From Amoebophrya sp. A120 (taxonomy: Eukaryota > Sar > Dinophyceae > Syndiniales > Amoebophryaceae): DNA of 64,000 nucleotides. The stretch lies in NCBI GenBank assembly GCA_905178155.1, contig CAJINV010000006.1:852872-916871 (forward strand). The letters are read 5' to 3'. The notes beneath the pieces are model-generated. The model was not told where the DNA came from and made no database searches. It was given only the letters and a program-made list of their open reading frames with translations. Numbering within the stretch: the stretch's first letter is position 1; each line of letters starts with the position of its first letter. Below are positions 22,436 through 33,188 of this stretch, in pieces. The translations under genes and the position numbers were made by a program.

Positions 22436-22513
22436 ATTTTATTGTAGCTTCCTTTCCTCGTCTTCGTCCAGCTCCAGTGCCAGGTGACGAAATGTCGTGA
22501 TTTTCAAACACGT
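22436..22513 (+). repeat. Flanking repeat block, copy 1 of 3
   Basis: Block containing CGTCTTCGTCCAGCTCCAGT. Further copies at 23732-23799 (right edge of the 1.2-kb repeat) and 24962-25028, so the first 1.2-kb copy is bracketed by two of them. Confidence 0.85.
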
Positions 22514-22519
22514 ACTGCT

Positions 22520-23731
22520 CACTGGGCTACTAGCGGGAAAAAAAGCGTTTGTATTTCTTGTCGGAAGACTTTTCAGCGCAGTCTATCTGCTCAGCACTGG
22601 AGTCCTAGGTTCATACACCTGGCGGGACTATTTGTCGCGCGGTGGGCTGTAGCTACTTGCATCGCGACCAATATCCAAGCTTGGGTTCCGGGGGGAAGAT
22701 GGTCTTAGTGTAGCTCTCACGTTCATGTTGATTTGTCACCCTGCCATGCGATACCTCATCTAAAAATCAAAATAATAACAGGTTGAGGAAGGGTGGCGCG
22801 AGGCGTTTGCCACGTGCTGCCCTTCCTCACGCCAAGTCGGGAAGAGGACACTCGCAGGGGCTGCTGATGTTCAGCCATGAAAACCTGCACTGGTCGAAGT
22901 TGCGCCTGCTGCCACCGCAGCAGGCAGGAAGTACGTAGATACGCGCCTCAGCACGTCTGAACCGCCTAGAAAATATAGTATATCGCCTGTTCACAGGCAA
23001 CCTCGATCGCACTAATTAACACGTACTGAGGCTAGGCTCAATCGGGTGAGTAGGTATGCCTTAGCAGGCTTAGACACCGCCCCAGATCTCCCATAGCGCC
23101 CCCTGTAGATAAAAAGTGTTTGTATGCAACAAGAAAAAAGACCATGGATTATGGTGGAGACCCATGGCACTAGAATAGCTATGTATGACCCGACGTATGC
23201 AGCAGTTGAACAAGTGCAGGGGTATTGGCGTAGGTTTTGTTGTTGTTCAGTACTACAAGAACCACTGACGCCGTGGTGCGAAAACAAAGAAAGAAATCGG
23301 TCCTGTAGATCCAAAAAAAAGTCTTTCCACATGCTCCAACTCTGCAGCGCGGGAATCAGGCATGACCTACGACTAACAATTGTATTTAATACGGGTTTAG
23401 GGCTTTACTTACATAGTGGCGTCGGTAGAAACAAATTCATAGATCATGACCTTGTAGAAACTTCTAAATAGATCAGGGTTTAGGGCAAAGGCGTGTTTCC
23501 ACGTCAGAGAGGCGTCCACACTGCTCTATCCTAGTCGTGTGCCAGGCTGCGAACAGATGTAAGCCCGCTCCTGTCTATCGAGGGTTAGAGTAAGAGGCTC
23601 CGCCAATCACCACGGTAGAAAGGAAAGGAAAGGTAAAATCTGAAACGGATGAATCTGTAATGCAAAGGAAACGGATGAATCTGTAATGCAAATCTGATGA
23701 AGTGTAGTGAATCTGTAATGTAAATCTCATA
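22520..23731 (+). repeat. Long direct repeat, copy 1 (1212 bp)
   Basis: Matches 28288-29499 at a constant offset of 5768 bp, with about six substitutions noticed. Contains a palindrome-prone block near 22790-22835 (GAGGAAGGG..CCCTTCCTC) and a GGGTTTAGGG motif. Function unknown; no transposase-like ORF. Confidence 0.93.
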
Positions 23732-23799
23732 GCTTCCTCTCGTCTTCGTCCAGCTCCAGTGCCAGGTCACGAAATGTCGTGATTTTCAAACACGTAAAC
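23732..23799 (+). repeat. Flanking repeat block, copy 2 of 3
   Basis: Same block as 22436-22513, starting exactly where the 1.2-kb repeat stops; differs by a few bases and a short deletion. Confidence 0.85.
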
Positions 23800-24961
23800 C
23801 CAAAGCCAAGAAAATTCGCGCACTTTCCTGGGCTCCGGTGCAGTTGGTGTGGTGAATCAAGAGGATTTTTCGCATTTGCTTCGGTTTTTGGCGCAATTTT
23901 TCAAACACCCAAACCCTAAATCAAAAAAACTCGCGCGTGTTCTGGGGTTTAGCGGCAATTTTGTACACATCCAAGCCCCAAGCCAAGGAGGCACGCGCAC
24001 TTCCGTGAGCTTATTTGTTGCGTTTGCATTTTTTAGCGCCCCCGCCCGAAGACAGGGCAGCTGTCGCTATTTTTTGGGGTTTCGACGCATTCTCCCAAGC
24101 TCCTGAACCCGAAGCCAGCGGGCTTCGCGCATTTTCTTGAATTTTGCCGCAACCTTTGAAGAACGCCGAAGCCACAACCCAAGAAAGGACGAAGCTGAAG
24201 CCCCCCAAGCCAGCACGTTCTCCATTTTTGTGGGCTCCAGCCCGCGCGTGAGCTCCTTTGTGCGCACAGTAGACAGATAGATAGGGCTCGAAATCTTGGG
24301 CCCGCAACCCCCCCGCGCTCCCTTTTTTGGGTTTGCGCTGAATGGAAAACCGGCGCGGCCCGATTTTGCCGGGCCCACTTGGAGGCGCGGCAGGTCTCGC
24401 GGCGCTATCCTCCCGGAGCGCCACCTACCGTGGCGCCCTCCAGGCGCGCGGCGAAGTTGAGGGCCTGGGAACTGGGGGCGCCGCTCTTTTTGATGGCCCG
24501 GCCGCCTGCCGGCCCCGCTTGCGAAGCGAACCGCCTGCGCATTGCAGCAAGTGGCGCAGCGCGCCCGCGCAGCCGCCCAGGAGATCCAGACAGCGCAGCC
24601 CAAGGCCGCGCGGGGCGCTCGCGCTCGCTCTATCTGCTTGCATTTAAGTAATTGCTCGCGCCTGCCGTGAGTCGGTTGCTCAAGCGGATGACTTTTGAAC
24701 ATTCTTTCCCCCAAGAATTTAGTATTACCAGCAACAGCGCAAAACCAAAACTGCAACTGCAACAAGAAAAAGTAAAAACGGTAAGTAGCGTCGAGTACGT
24801 GTACGAGTAACATCATCGGTTGAGGACTCTACTACATTTACATTCGTTGGTTCTGTTTGAATTGAAACGTAGAATGTTGCCCTAGCACCGTCGTAGAAAT
24901 AACAGTGTTTCATCATCGGTAGAAGTTGTTCTATAGGAAGAACATGTATTTCGGTTTTCGT

Positions 24962-25028
24962 GGAAGAAATTTTATTGTAGCTTCCTTTCCTCGTCTTCGT
25001 CCAGCTCCAGTGCCAGGTGACGAAATGT
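24962..25028 (+). repeat. Flanking repeat block, copy 3 of 3
   Basis: Third copy, including the shared lead-in GAAATTTTATTGTAGCTTCC; diverges after GACGAAATGTCG. Confidence 0.8.
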
Positions 25029-25502
25029 CGGCCTTGCGTACTGTCGTCCAGTAGAAAACTACGAAATGTCGTCCTTGCATGATAGATCAAGTCACTCCAT
25101 TTTTCGTCCAACACATTTTTGTACACAAACCAGAGGCAAGAACATTCTCCGTCTCACAAAGAGATCGGTGGAAGTGCTGATTGGTTTTGCTCCTTGACAT
25201 TTTGATTTTTGCTGAAGATCTTCACACCAAATCTCTTCTCTTAAATACCATCGAACAGGACGAATGTTAGCCCCAAAACGCAGGTACAACTCCCCCCATT
25301 TTTGACAGTATCTGAAAAATCTTAGTTTTTCGTCCTCTTCTCTCCTTTGGTTTTCTCTGTAGTTCTCGACGCGAAGCTTCGCCTTTTTCTTCTTGTTTAG
25401 TTGCCTTCTCATGTAAAACCTAGTGTCATCTATTACACCCCGATCCTGAAGAGCTCCAGCAACAGTTGCCAATTTTTCCAGCTGGAGCGGGAAGCCGGCA
25501 GT

Positions 25503-26279
25503 ATGAACTTCAGAACCAGCATGGGAGGACCATGTCGACCCTCGGCGCGGCAACTCCTTGCCCTATCCATCCCGCTATTTTCCATGACAAAGACCGGGGT
25601 TCTTGTATTCGCGCAAAAATCTTCTGTCCCCAACACGCCACACCGTGTCGCAGACCCGGCGAGGTCTTCTACTGTTGCAAGAACCCGCGGCGGAAGTTCT
25701 AAGGCGCAGAAACAACATGGTGGGAAGATGAAAAACCAAAACGGGATGAACAACAAAAAACAAGACTTCGCCACGCCGTTTCTGAAGAAGATTTTGGTGC
25801 AAGGGGCCGAGGGGTTTGGGAACCACCCGCAGGACTTTGTTATCGACCAACTCGACGGGGCGGTGACCACGGAGGAATCATCTGCGGAGGTGCAAAGCAC
25901 GGCCACCTCTACCTCTTCCGAGGACGGAAATCAAGCTCCTGAGCAAGCAGGGGCTTGGAGCAAGCTCATGCAGGAGGGCAGTTCGTCGGATTCCGCTGCA
26001 GCTCTTGAGCAGAAGCAGGGTGAGGCGAGCAAAGCCGACGCAGCAGCCTCGATGAAGATGGGACCGGAACAGCAAGCAGCTGGAGCTGCTCCTGCAGCCG
26101 GTGACAAGTTGCAGTTGGAAGGCGCCGCGGGGGAACAAAAGGACGCGAGTGCGGAGGATGAAGACTCGGAGAGCGAGGACGAAGAGCAGCCGGAGCAGCA
26201 GGACCCCGGAACGCGGCCGCCGGAGATGCACAGCATGTACTCCCCCGGCCTGATGATGCGCCTGGAGTTTTGGGTGTGA
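25503..26279 (+). CDS. Intronless putative secreted acidic protein
   Basis: ATG at 25503 gives 258 residues, stop TGA at 26277. A hydrophobic stretch near residues 15-35 (RQLLALSIPLFSM) could be a signal peptide or anchor. A Lys/Asn/Gln-rich segment, a conserved-looking core (FATPFLKKILVQGAEGFGNH, then PQDFVIDQLD) and a long Glu/Ala/Ser-rich acidic region ending near EDEEQPEQQDP follow. The frame stays open upstream to 25401, but the first ATG there lacks the hydrophobic start. No introner is present. No family recognised. Confidence 0.6.
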   Translation: MNFRTSMGGPCRPSARQLLALSIPLFSMTKTGVLVFAQKSSVPNTPHRVADPARSSTVARTRGGSSKAQKQHGGKMKNQNGMNNKKQDFATPFLKKILVQGAEGFGNHPQDFVIDQLDGAVTTEESSAEVQSTATSTSSEDGNQAPEQAGAWSKLMQEGSSSDSAAALEQKQGEASKADAAASMKMGPEQQAAGAAPAAGDKLQLEGAAGEQKDASAEDEDSESEDEEQPEQQDPGTRPPEMHSMYSPGLMMRLEFWV

Positions 26280-26826
26280 GAAAGACTAAGTGCATAAGAT
26301 GCGATTTCTTTTTTCAAACTTGTACATTAGAAAAGTATATCAAAAACACGACGACTTGATTCAACTTTTTTACCGTTAGGCTCTGTCAGACGACCACCCC
26401 GATCATCTTCCCGTTTATGATTTTATTCAGTTTCACAAACAACCCTACTTTGATTTTTTGGTTTTTGAAAAGTTAGAAAGACGTACTAGGAAAAAGAATG
26501 GACCTGTCTAGGCTAGACGTTCGTTCCAGATATGCGTCACAATGGAATGAGTAGATGAACCCCCGATCCCGAAGACAAACTCTAAGTCAACAGTTTACTC
26601 CCCGTGCTATTTATTCGTTTTCACTGGGCCCACTGATTTTCCGTGAAGGTGACGGCAGGACCTGCCGCCGGTGCTTGCGGTTATCGTCTCGCATCATTCC
26701 TGAGAAAGTAAAAATGTTGTTCAAAACAAAAATGGAATCGTCAATCACTACAAAAAATAACCTCGTTCGCGACGTCCATGGTCTTGTCATTGTCGTGTTT
26801 TGGTGGTAAGTAAACTTTCTTTCGTT
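26280..26826. other. Intergenic spacer
   Basis: AT-rich spacer. A GTAAGT at 26806 and a CAG at 26854-26856 could be a 51-bp conventional intron touching the next ORF. No gene seen. Confidence 0.45.
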
Positions 26827-27141
26827 ATGCAAATCGTCTTCGCTCTGAAACCACAGCACCTCGTACGAACGTGGAATACGAAGATACCTGGAGCCGCCGA
26901 TCGACGACGGGGGGGAGTGCTACAAGTCAAGGTGACGAATGCGAGATTGCCAGACGGCTCGAAGCACACCGTGTCGCGTACCATCGACCCTGCCGCCTAT
27001 GGCAATAGCGCTACGCTTGCCCTCGAAGCAGCGATAGCCCTCAAGACGCAGATCCTAGTTGACCCGGCCCCGTTTATCGCAGATACGAAATCACGACGGA
27101 AACCGAGAAAGAAGAAAGGCGTAGTGGACGATGTGGTCTGA
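26827..27141 (+). CDS. Small basic ORF, weak AP2-like look
   Basis: ATG at 26827, 104 residues, stop TGA at 27139-27141. The middle (RRRGGVLQVKVTNARLPDG, then KHTVSRTIDPAAYGNSATLA) has alternating short strands followed by an Ala-rich helix. That order is also found in AP2/ERF-type DNA-binding domains of alveolates, but no diagnostic residues are clear. The C-terminus is a Lys/Arg cluster (KSRRKPRKKK) like a nuclear localisation signal. No introner. A DNA-binding role is only a suggestion; the start may instead lie in an upstream exon. Confidence 0.4.
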   Translation: MQIVFALKPQHLVRTWNTKIPGAADRRRGGVLQVKVTNARLPDGSKHTVSRTIDPAAYGNSATLALEAAIALKTQILVDPAPFIADTKSRRKPRKKKGVVDDVV

Positions 27142-28287
27142 GTGCAAGTTAGTCTAGAAAAGCATACTGTATACAAAAAACACAAAAAAAAAAGAACGCT
27201 GTCTATATAAAAGCCAAGCGTGTTGCAGCTTGTCTTTTCCCCTTTTTTTTACTTTTTCCTTTTCTCTTTCGACCGAAATATTATAGCATCGGTCTCGAAG
27301 GACGGTGCTGCGAAGTGAGCCAGTTCGAGCGACCACACATGCTCTCTTTGCACTATAGCCGTGAGGCCCGACGTTTTTCATGTTATTTCTATTTGTTTAG
27401 ACCTGTGTATCGATTCCGTTTTAGTAGCGTATCTTGATCATCTTGCTCTAGCCTCCAAAGCAGGAAGCAATGCACCAAACGCCGGCGCTATGGTTCATTT
27501 TTCTGGTACTTTGTAAGTCCAAACAGCGCGCCTTGTCCCCATGGTATGGTGGACAATCCGCGCTATCTAAGGCGAGGACTTCAAGGAATTTGTCTGCAAA
27601 AATCTGGAACTTTACTATACCATGCTCCAAGTTTTAAACTAATACAGCGACTCCCAAGGTTTAAAGTAAGTGAGTTTTATAGTTTCTCGCATTTCACAAC
27701 GATCTCCAATTTTCTTTAGTTTAACCAATGGTCCCCAAGTCTCCTAGTTCTGTTGTCTGCTTAAAAATGTTTCCAACAGACGCTAAACGCAAACACACTA
27801 ATATTTTACGACCGAAGTTGGAGTTGCGAGTGCGTGGCTTCAGTTTCGAGTCTACCTATCTGGGCAGATAGACGCTCAGAAGGTTTTTACTTACACAGAG
27901 ACGCAGTAGTGGAAATAGTTTACAGATCATTTTTGTAAGAATGCTGATACATAATTGGTTTAGGGTTCCGGCTTGTGTTCAGGCCTGAGAGGCGACCACA
28001 CTGCTCCTTCCTAGTCGTGTGCCAGCTCGCGAAAAGATGTAAACCCGCGTCTGTCTATCGAGGGATTGAGTAAGAGGCAACGCCAATCACCACCTAATTC
28101 CCGTCCACCTAATTCCCGTCCTAGTGCGGCGAGGGGCGGCAACGGCCGGCTGAGCTGAACAAGCGTGCGGAGACTGCGGCGGGGGATGGATGATCAGGGA
28201 CTGACTTTTCTAGATGTTTGTGATATTCTTTTGAGGCAGCGATCAAAGTCACTTATTGTGGGTTCCGGTGAGAGTATGATCGCCTGC

Positions 28288-29499
28288 CACTGGGCTACTG
28301 GCGGGAAAAAAAGCGTTTGTATTTCTTGTCGGAAGACTTTTCAGCGCAGTCTATCTGCTCAGCACTGGAGTCCTAGGTTCATACACCTGGCGGGACTATT
28401 TGTCGCGCGGTGGGCTGTAGCTACTTGCATCGCGACCAATATCCAAGCTTGGGTTCCGGGGGGAAGATGGTCTTAGTGTAGCTCTCACGTTCATGTTGAT
28501 TTGTCACCCTGCCATGCGATACCTCATCTAAAAATCAAAATAATAACAGGTTGAGGAAGGGTGGCGCGAGGCGTTTGCCACGTGCTGCCCTTCCTCACGC
28601 CAAGTCGGGAAGAGGACACTCGCAGGGGCTGCTGATGTTCAGCCATGAAAACCTGCACTGGTCGAAGTTGCGCCTGCTGCCACCGCAGCAGGCAGGAAGT
28701 ACGTAGATACGCTCCTCAGCACGTCTGAACCACCTAGAAAAAATAGTATATCGCCTGTTCACAGGCAACCTCGATCGCACTAATTAACACGTACTGAGGC
28801 TAGGCTCAACCGGGTGAGTAGGTATGCCTTAGCAGGCTTATACACCGCCCCAGATCTCCCATAGCGCCCCCTGTAGATAAAAAGTGTTTGTATGCAACAA
28901 GAAAAAAGACCATGGATTATGGTGGAGACCCATGGCACTAGAATAGCTATGTATGACCCGACGTATGCAGCAGTTGAACAAGTGCAGGGGTATTGGCGTA
29001 GGTTTTGTTGTTGTTCAGTACTACAAGAACCACTGACGCCGTGGTGCGAAAACAAAGAAAGAAATCGGTCCTGTAGATCCAAAAAAAAGTCTTTCCACAT
29101 GCTCCAACTCTGCAGCGCGGGAATCAGGCATGACCTACGACTAACAATTGTATTTAATACGGGTTTAGGGCTTTACTTACATAGTGGCGTCGGTAGAAAC
29201 AAATTCATAGATCATGACCTTGTAGAAACTTCTAAATAGATCAGGGTTTAGGGCAAAGGCGTGTTTCCACGTCAGAGAGGCGTCCACACTGCTCTATCCT
29301 AGTCGTGTGCCAGGCTGCGAACAGATGTAAGCCCGCTCCTGTCTATCGAGGGTTAGAGTAAGAGGCTCCGCCAATCACCACGGTAGAAAGGAAAGGAAAG
29401 GTAAAATCTGAAACGGATGAATCTGTAATGCAAAGGAAACGGATGAATCTGTAATGCAAATCTGATGAAGTGTAGTGAATCTGTAATGTAAATCTCATA
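28288..29499 (+). repeat. Long direct repeat, copy 2 (1212 bp)
   Basis: Near-identical to 22520-23731, same orientation. Its flanks do not match those of copy 1, so the unit edges are sharp on both sides. Confidence 0.93.
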
Positions 29500-30059
29500 T
29501 GCACAAACCTGAGAACGCCGGCGCAGCGGACGAGGGAGAAAATGAAATCACTGGCGGAGAATGATGAAGGCGAGCCTGCTGCTGCGCAGCAGCCGACGGC
29601 GACAAGAAGCATCTGCATAAGCCAAAACGTCATCTTCCGAATCGGACATGTCGGCTGCTGCGTTTCAATATAATCGAGACATTGCCTCAACTCCCCGATG
29701 GCGAGAGCATCATCCTTCACATCGGTACTCCACCCGGTACCGGCCTTATGCGATAACGACTGATGATTGCGGCCTACTGACCGCGAAGGACAGCTGCAGT
29801 ACAGAAGGCGCACCCAGCCTGGTTCAAAACTTCAACGATCGCGCAGTGCTTTCTGGCCGCGGCGTGGATATTGCTGAAGAAGCGTGCGGTGGCGGTGTTG
29901 GGTGCGGGAAGATCAGGGATTATATTGTTTTGTTTTTATTCATAGCACATCTGAGGCAGCCTTCAATGTCAAAATTTATATTCGGGTCCTGACGGGAGTA
30001 TGATTGTTTGTCTTCGGGCTGCTAGCGGAAATAAATTGAATTACAGTCCACTCACCTGA

Positions 30060-30290
30060 CACTGGAGTCCTAGGTTTATACACCTTGCAGGACTATTTGT
30101 TGGGCGGGTCTTTGCATCGCGACCAATGTCAGAGCTTGGGTTCCGGGGGGAATATGGTCTTAGAGCAGTCCCGACATTTGTTGCTTTACGACCTTTCGCA
30201 TGCGATGCTTCATCAAACAAATACACTAAAAACAGATGGAGGAAGGGCAGCATGCGGCTTTTGCCGCGCGCTGCCCTTCCTCGCGCCTAT
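30060..30290 (+). repeat. Diverged third relative of the 1.2-kb repeat
   Basis: Shares blocks such as CACTGGAGTCCTAGGTT, CATCGCGACCAAT and GCTTGGGTTCCGGGGGGAA with the left part of the 1.2-kb unit, and a similar GAGGAAGGGCAGC..GCTGCCCTTCCTC palindrome with changed loop bases, as if the stem were conserved. Confidence 0.7.
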
Positions 30291-30312
30291 CTTCAGAAAG
30301 CGTCCCCAAATC

Positions 30313-30447
30313 TTGTCATACTTGGCTGCCATTGCAAGCGTTGCAACCATGCGCAATTCAGCATCACAAATTTCCAGACCCAGACATATTTGCAGTGCAT
30401 GGCCATCCACGCTCTACGAATGGATGAGTCACGCGAAAGAGAAGAAG
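30313..30447 (+). pseudogene. Fragment of a hydrolase-like paralogue with half an introner
   Basis: The right half of a family A introner (30313-30403, ending CCAGACCCAGACATATTTGC) is followed by 44 bases identical to the exon at 31223-31266 (coding PSTLYEWMSHAKEKK). The exon match then stops. The intact gene has no intron at this point, so the fragment comes from another paralogue that carried one here. Confidence 0.75.
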
Positions 30448-30948
30448 ATGAGTACTCGCTTAGTAGGCGTGCGAAAACAATTCGCACGATGTCACGCTCG
30501 CCGCGCGTGAGCCCTCCCGCGGGAGCAGCTCGCGAGTACTAGTCTTTCGTCGCACCGAGACATATGATCTCGGCGTGAAATCTGTCGTGCCTGCTTGTGC
30601 ATCACGAATGCAGGACCCGAGTGCCCGACCTAGCGTATGGTCGGTGTCCACGTGCTTACTGAGTTTAGGCAGCAGCACGAACTGTTATCGATCGATCTTT
30701 AAATTAACGTCGCAGAAGAAGTAGGAGCCACAGCAATCCTTGTTCTATGTCGTTTTTAAGGCTATGTTTTTCTGCATGCCTTTTGTTGTCGAAAGTAATT
30801 TCGAATCAAAAAAAACAGGTACTAAGAAGAACGCGAAGGCCGTTGCAGCCTCAACCCCTCGTCTCGTTAGCGAAGAGGACCACGAAGCAGCAGCAGGAAC
30901 TACACAGCCAGATGAACAAAATGCCGGTGTGCTTGTTCCCTATTCATC

Positions 30949-32094
30949 ATGGGCAAGGGGCGCGGCGGGCAGATGGCGCAACGGTACACGTTCATGAGCA
31001 ACCTGCCGCTCGACCTGTTGCACGACGAATCGCACGACCACGTGAACCGCATCGACGTGCTCTACGGCCAGGGGGGTTCGTTCGGCTATTTGAACCAAGA
31101 GCGGACTACCAAGGATTGGAAGCTGGAGAACTGTCGGGGGCCGAAGCAGCCGGTGGACAACAAGGGACACTGCGAAAAGCCGAAAGACGACCAGTGGACC
31201 ACTGAACTGCGGGAGCAAATGCCATCCACGCTCTACGAATGGATGAGTCACGCGAAAGAGAAGAAGTACGATTTTCCGGACGACATTCTGACCGGGAAGG
31301 AAGAGGATTACAACCTTAATCCTGCTGTTTTGAAAACCGAATACGGTTCCGACGTGCCGAAGTTTCTGCAAAACCACGTTTTTCTATGACAGTGCACAAC
31401 TCCCCCTCGTTCTCATTTCTCATGCAGAATACCAGATCCACGCTTTTTCTCCTGTCACTATTATGCATGACAGATTCCGGAAGCCGAAACAGCACCAGAA
31501 TCGGTCGCGAACTTGTCATGCAAAAGCTGCATTTATGCCAGCCAGGATTTGTGTTGCTGCTCATGCCAACATGCAAATAAGGGGAGGGGGGGTTGTGCAC
31601 TGTCATATTTTCCCCGCTTCAAGATCCACATGACCCTGGACATCGGTGACCGGTGCGCCACGCTCGAAAAGCACCGACGCGTGGAGCAATTTGTGGAAAT
31701 TTACGAAAAATCCAAAGACCTGCGACAATTCCACGACAGTTGGTTTTGGGAAGAGGATTTTTGTGTCACGGGGAAGGAAGAAGGCTTTGTTGCCACGATT
31801 TTTGACATGAGCCGGTTCGCCCTCGCGCAGGGCTTTCACCGGTACCAGCGGGCCAAGGGGTTTCAGTTTTGGCTGCAACACAACATTGAGCAATTCGATC
31901 AACCGCTGTTTGGGGAGCAAGTGTACATCGAGTTCTACGATTGTGACTCGATGCTCAGCAAGAAGGTGAAAAAAGCCCGGTGCCGCCACAACTGGCCCTT
32001 CATGACGCAACTGCTCTCCCCCGCGAAAGCTGGGGGCGGCGGGCTGCTGGGCGGGGAGAAGCTGAAGAAGCTGGAACGTCCTGCGCAGCCGTGA
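30949..32094 (+). CDS. Truncated alpha/beta-hydrolase-like paralogue
   Basis: One introner (31385-31607) leaves 306 codons, stop TGA at 32092. It aligns with the C-terminal half of the 15831 gene: GQGGSFGYLNQERTTKDWKL, HVFPRFKIHMTLD, FALAQGFHRYQRAKGFQFW. The start ATG lies at the elbow strand; the residues just upstream in frame (SLFIMGKGRGGQMAQRY) still fit the family, but stops at 30868 and 30910 close the frame. At the GxSxGG position it has GKGRGG, so the nucleophile Ser is replaced by Gly. The N-terminal half present in the other copy is missing. It is probably a truncated, possibly non-functional duplicate, although codon use and the spliced frame are still clean. Confidence 0.7.
31385..31607. 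mobile_element. Introner family E
   Basis: TSD TTTTC. Joined reading NHVFPRFK; the 15831 paralogue reads EHVFPRFK with no intron here. Confidence 0.92.
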
Positions 32095-33079
32095 GGAAGG
32101 ATTGCATTCTTGATGGTGGGGGCTAGACATAGTTCTGGTCAAATGCAATTTTTTATCAACACTTTTTTTTCAGATCGCAATTAGTACCCAAGCCCCTTCG
32201 GGTGAATTCAAAACTTCATATTGTTTCGCACTAGTAAATCAAGTACGTAAACCATGTTTTTTTTTTAGACAACTAAATTTTTTCTTCGCAAAGCTTTCGA
32301 AATGAACAAGCAGTAACTTTGAAATAGCCTCGTTTTACAGCCAAAAGAACTGCCACAGAAAGCACTTCACTCAGCTGTAACTTGCTAAACCACGTTTTCA
32401 AGTATTCCTACAAGCAAGCAAACAAACAAACAAATTTTTTTGCACTCTCATTTCTTCACATTGCACTAGACATAATCTTGTAGACCAGTAGCAGTAATAT
32501 TCTCTTCCTAGTTTCACAAGATAGCGGTCGTCGACTGCGAAGGCATTTTTACTTTTTCATTTTTATTTTACCCGACACTGACCCCTTCGTTCCCCAGCAG
32601 AACGAGCCATCAGCACAAGAAGAAGTAGTTAGTTGCTTCACTGGTATCCCCGAAATACTGGCATCCCCGACTCCTGTTGCGTTTTTCCATTGGAAAACGA
32701 AACAAAATTTTACACAATGATCGTTTCCACTTTAACAACATGTAAATCAGAATCCCCTCCTGAAGAACAAGGCATCAAGCTGAAAGCCCAGCATTCATAA
32801 CACGAAACCCCGAACAAGATTTCCCATCCCGTACACGACTTATTTCCAAAATATTAAAAACCTTAACCTTCTGCGCAATTCAACTAGAGCTACTTGCGCA
32901 CACCCGCATCAACAGAGCGTCGCTTGTGCTGTGACAGTTTCGGCGGATCGCTGGCTACGATGCTGAAATAGAGCGGCTGAGGTGTTCTTCCGTTCTTGCA
33001 AGACAAGGGAGCTTGTTGCTGTTGTTCCGCGTTCAACAGATTTTGTTGTAACCGACGGTGGGTCATTCGCGCTGTAACA
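32095..33079. other. Intergenic spacer with duplicated block
   Basis: AT-rich spacer; the part from 32420 to 33048 recurs at 34531-35212. No gene supported. Confidence 0.6.
32420..33048 (+). repeat. Diverged direct duplication, copy 1
   Basis: Starts in an ACAAACAAACAA run and ends GTTCCGCGTTCAACAG. Shares long blocks (GGTCGTCGACTGCGAAGGCA, GCATCAAGCTGAAAGCCCAG) with 34531-35212, with many small differences. Confidence 0.85.
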
Positions 33080-33098
33080 GTAGCCATTTTGGCTCAAG
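33080..33098 (+). other. Dinoflagellate spliced-leader relic
   Basis: GTAGCCATTTTGGCTCAAG equals the last 19 of 22 bases of the dinoflagellate spliced leader. The following bases are CCAG, not a GT donor, so this is not a leader RNA gene. It is most simply a leader copied back into the genome with a retroposed mRNA. Confidence 0.8.
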
Positions 33099-33188
33099 CC
33101 AGATGAACATAGGTAGGACATAGAGGTGAGCTCTTTGCAGTACTTTGTAATATGACATAAAGGATAGACCTAGAAGACGTGCGTGGAG

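Larger units (their letters stand above)
22359..25502. other. Repeat-rich spacer
   Basis: Holds the first copy of a 1.2-kb duplication, three copies of a 65-75 bp block, a stretch of GGATGAATCTGTAATG short repeats at 23646-23725, scattered CCCAAACCCTAAA/GGGTTTAGGG motifs, and a GC-rich island at about 24300-24660. No gene is supported. Confidence 0.6.
27142..30312. other. Repeat-rich spacer
   Basis: Holds the second 1.2-kb repeat copy (28288-29499) and a diverged relative of its left part at 30060-30290. ORFs in it are short and overlap on both strands; none is supported. Confidence 0.55.

Noticed and set aside
24067-24816. 249-residue minus-strand ORF
   Set aside because: It spans a GC-rich island where long random ORFs are expected; composition is Arg/Ala-rich with no domain.
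27290-27350. Possible tRNA because of an AGTTCGAGCGA block
   Set aside because: No matching A-box or cloverleaf arms could be formed.
23395-27970. GGGTTTAGGG motifs as internal telomere repeats
   Set aside because: Only single or double units, not arrays. TTTAGGG is the plant and dinoflagellate telomere type, but the evidence here is too thin.
29343-29992. Overlapping ORFs of 114 (+) and 156 (-) residues
   Set aside because: They run into the duplicated repeat, show no domain, and neither frame has convincing codon use.
33080-33110. Functional spliced-leader RNA gene
   Set aside because: No GT donor after the leader, and the first bases of the leader are missing.
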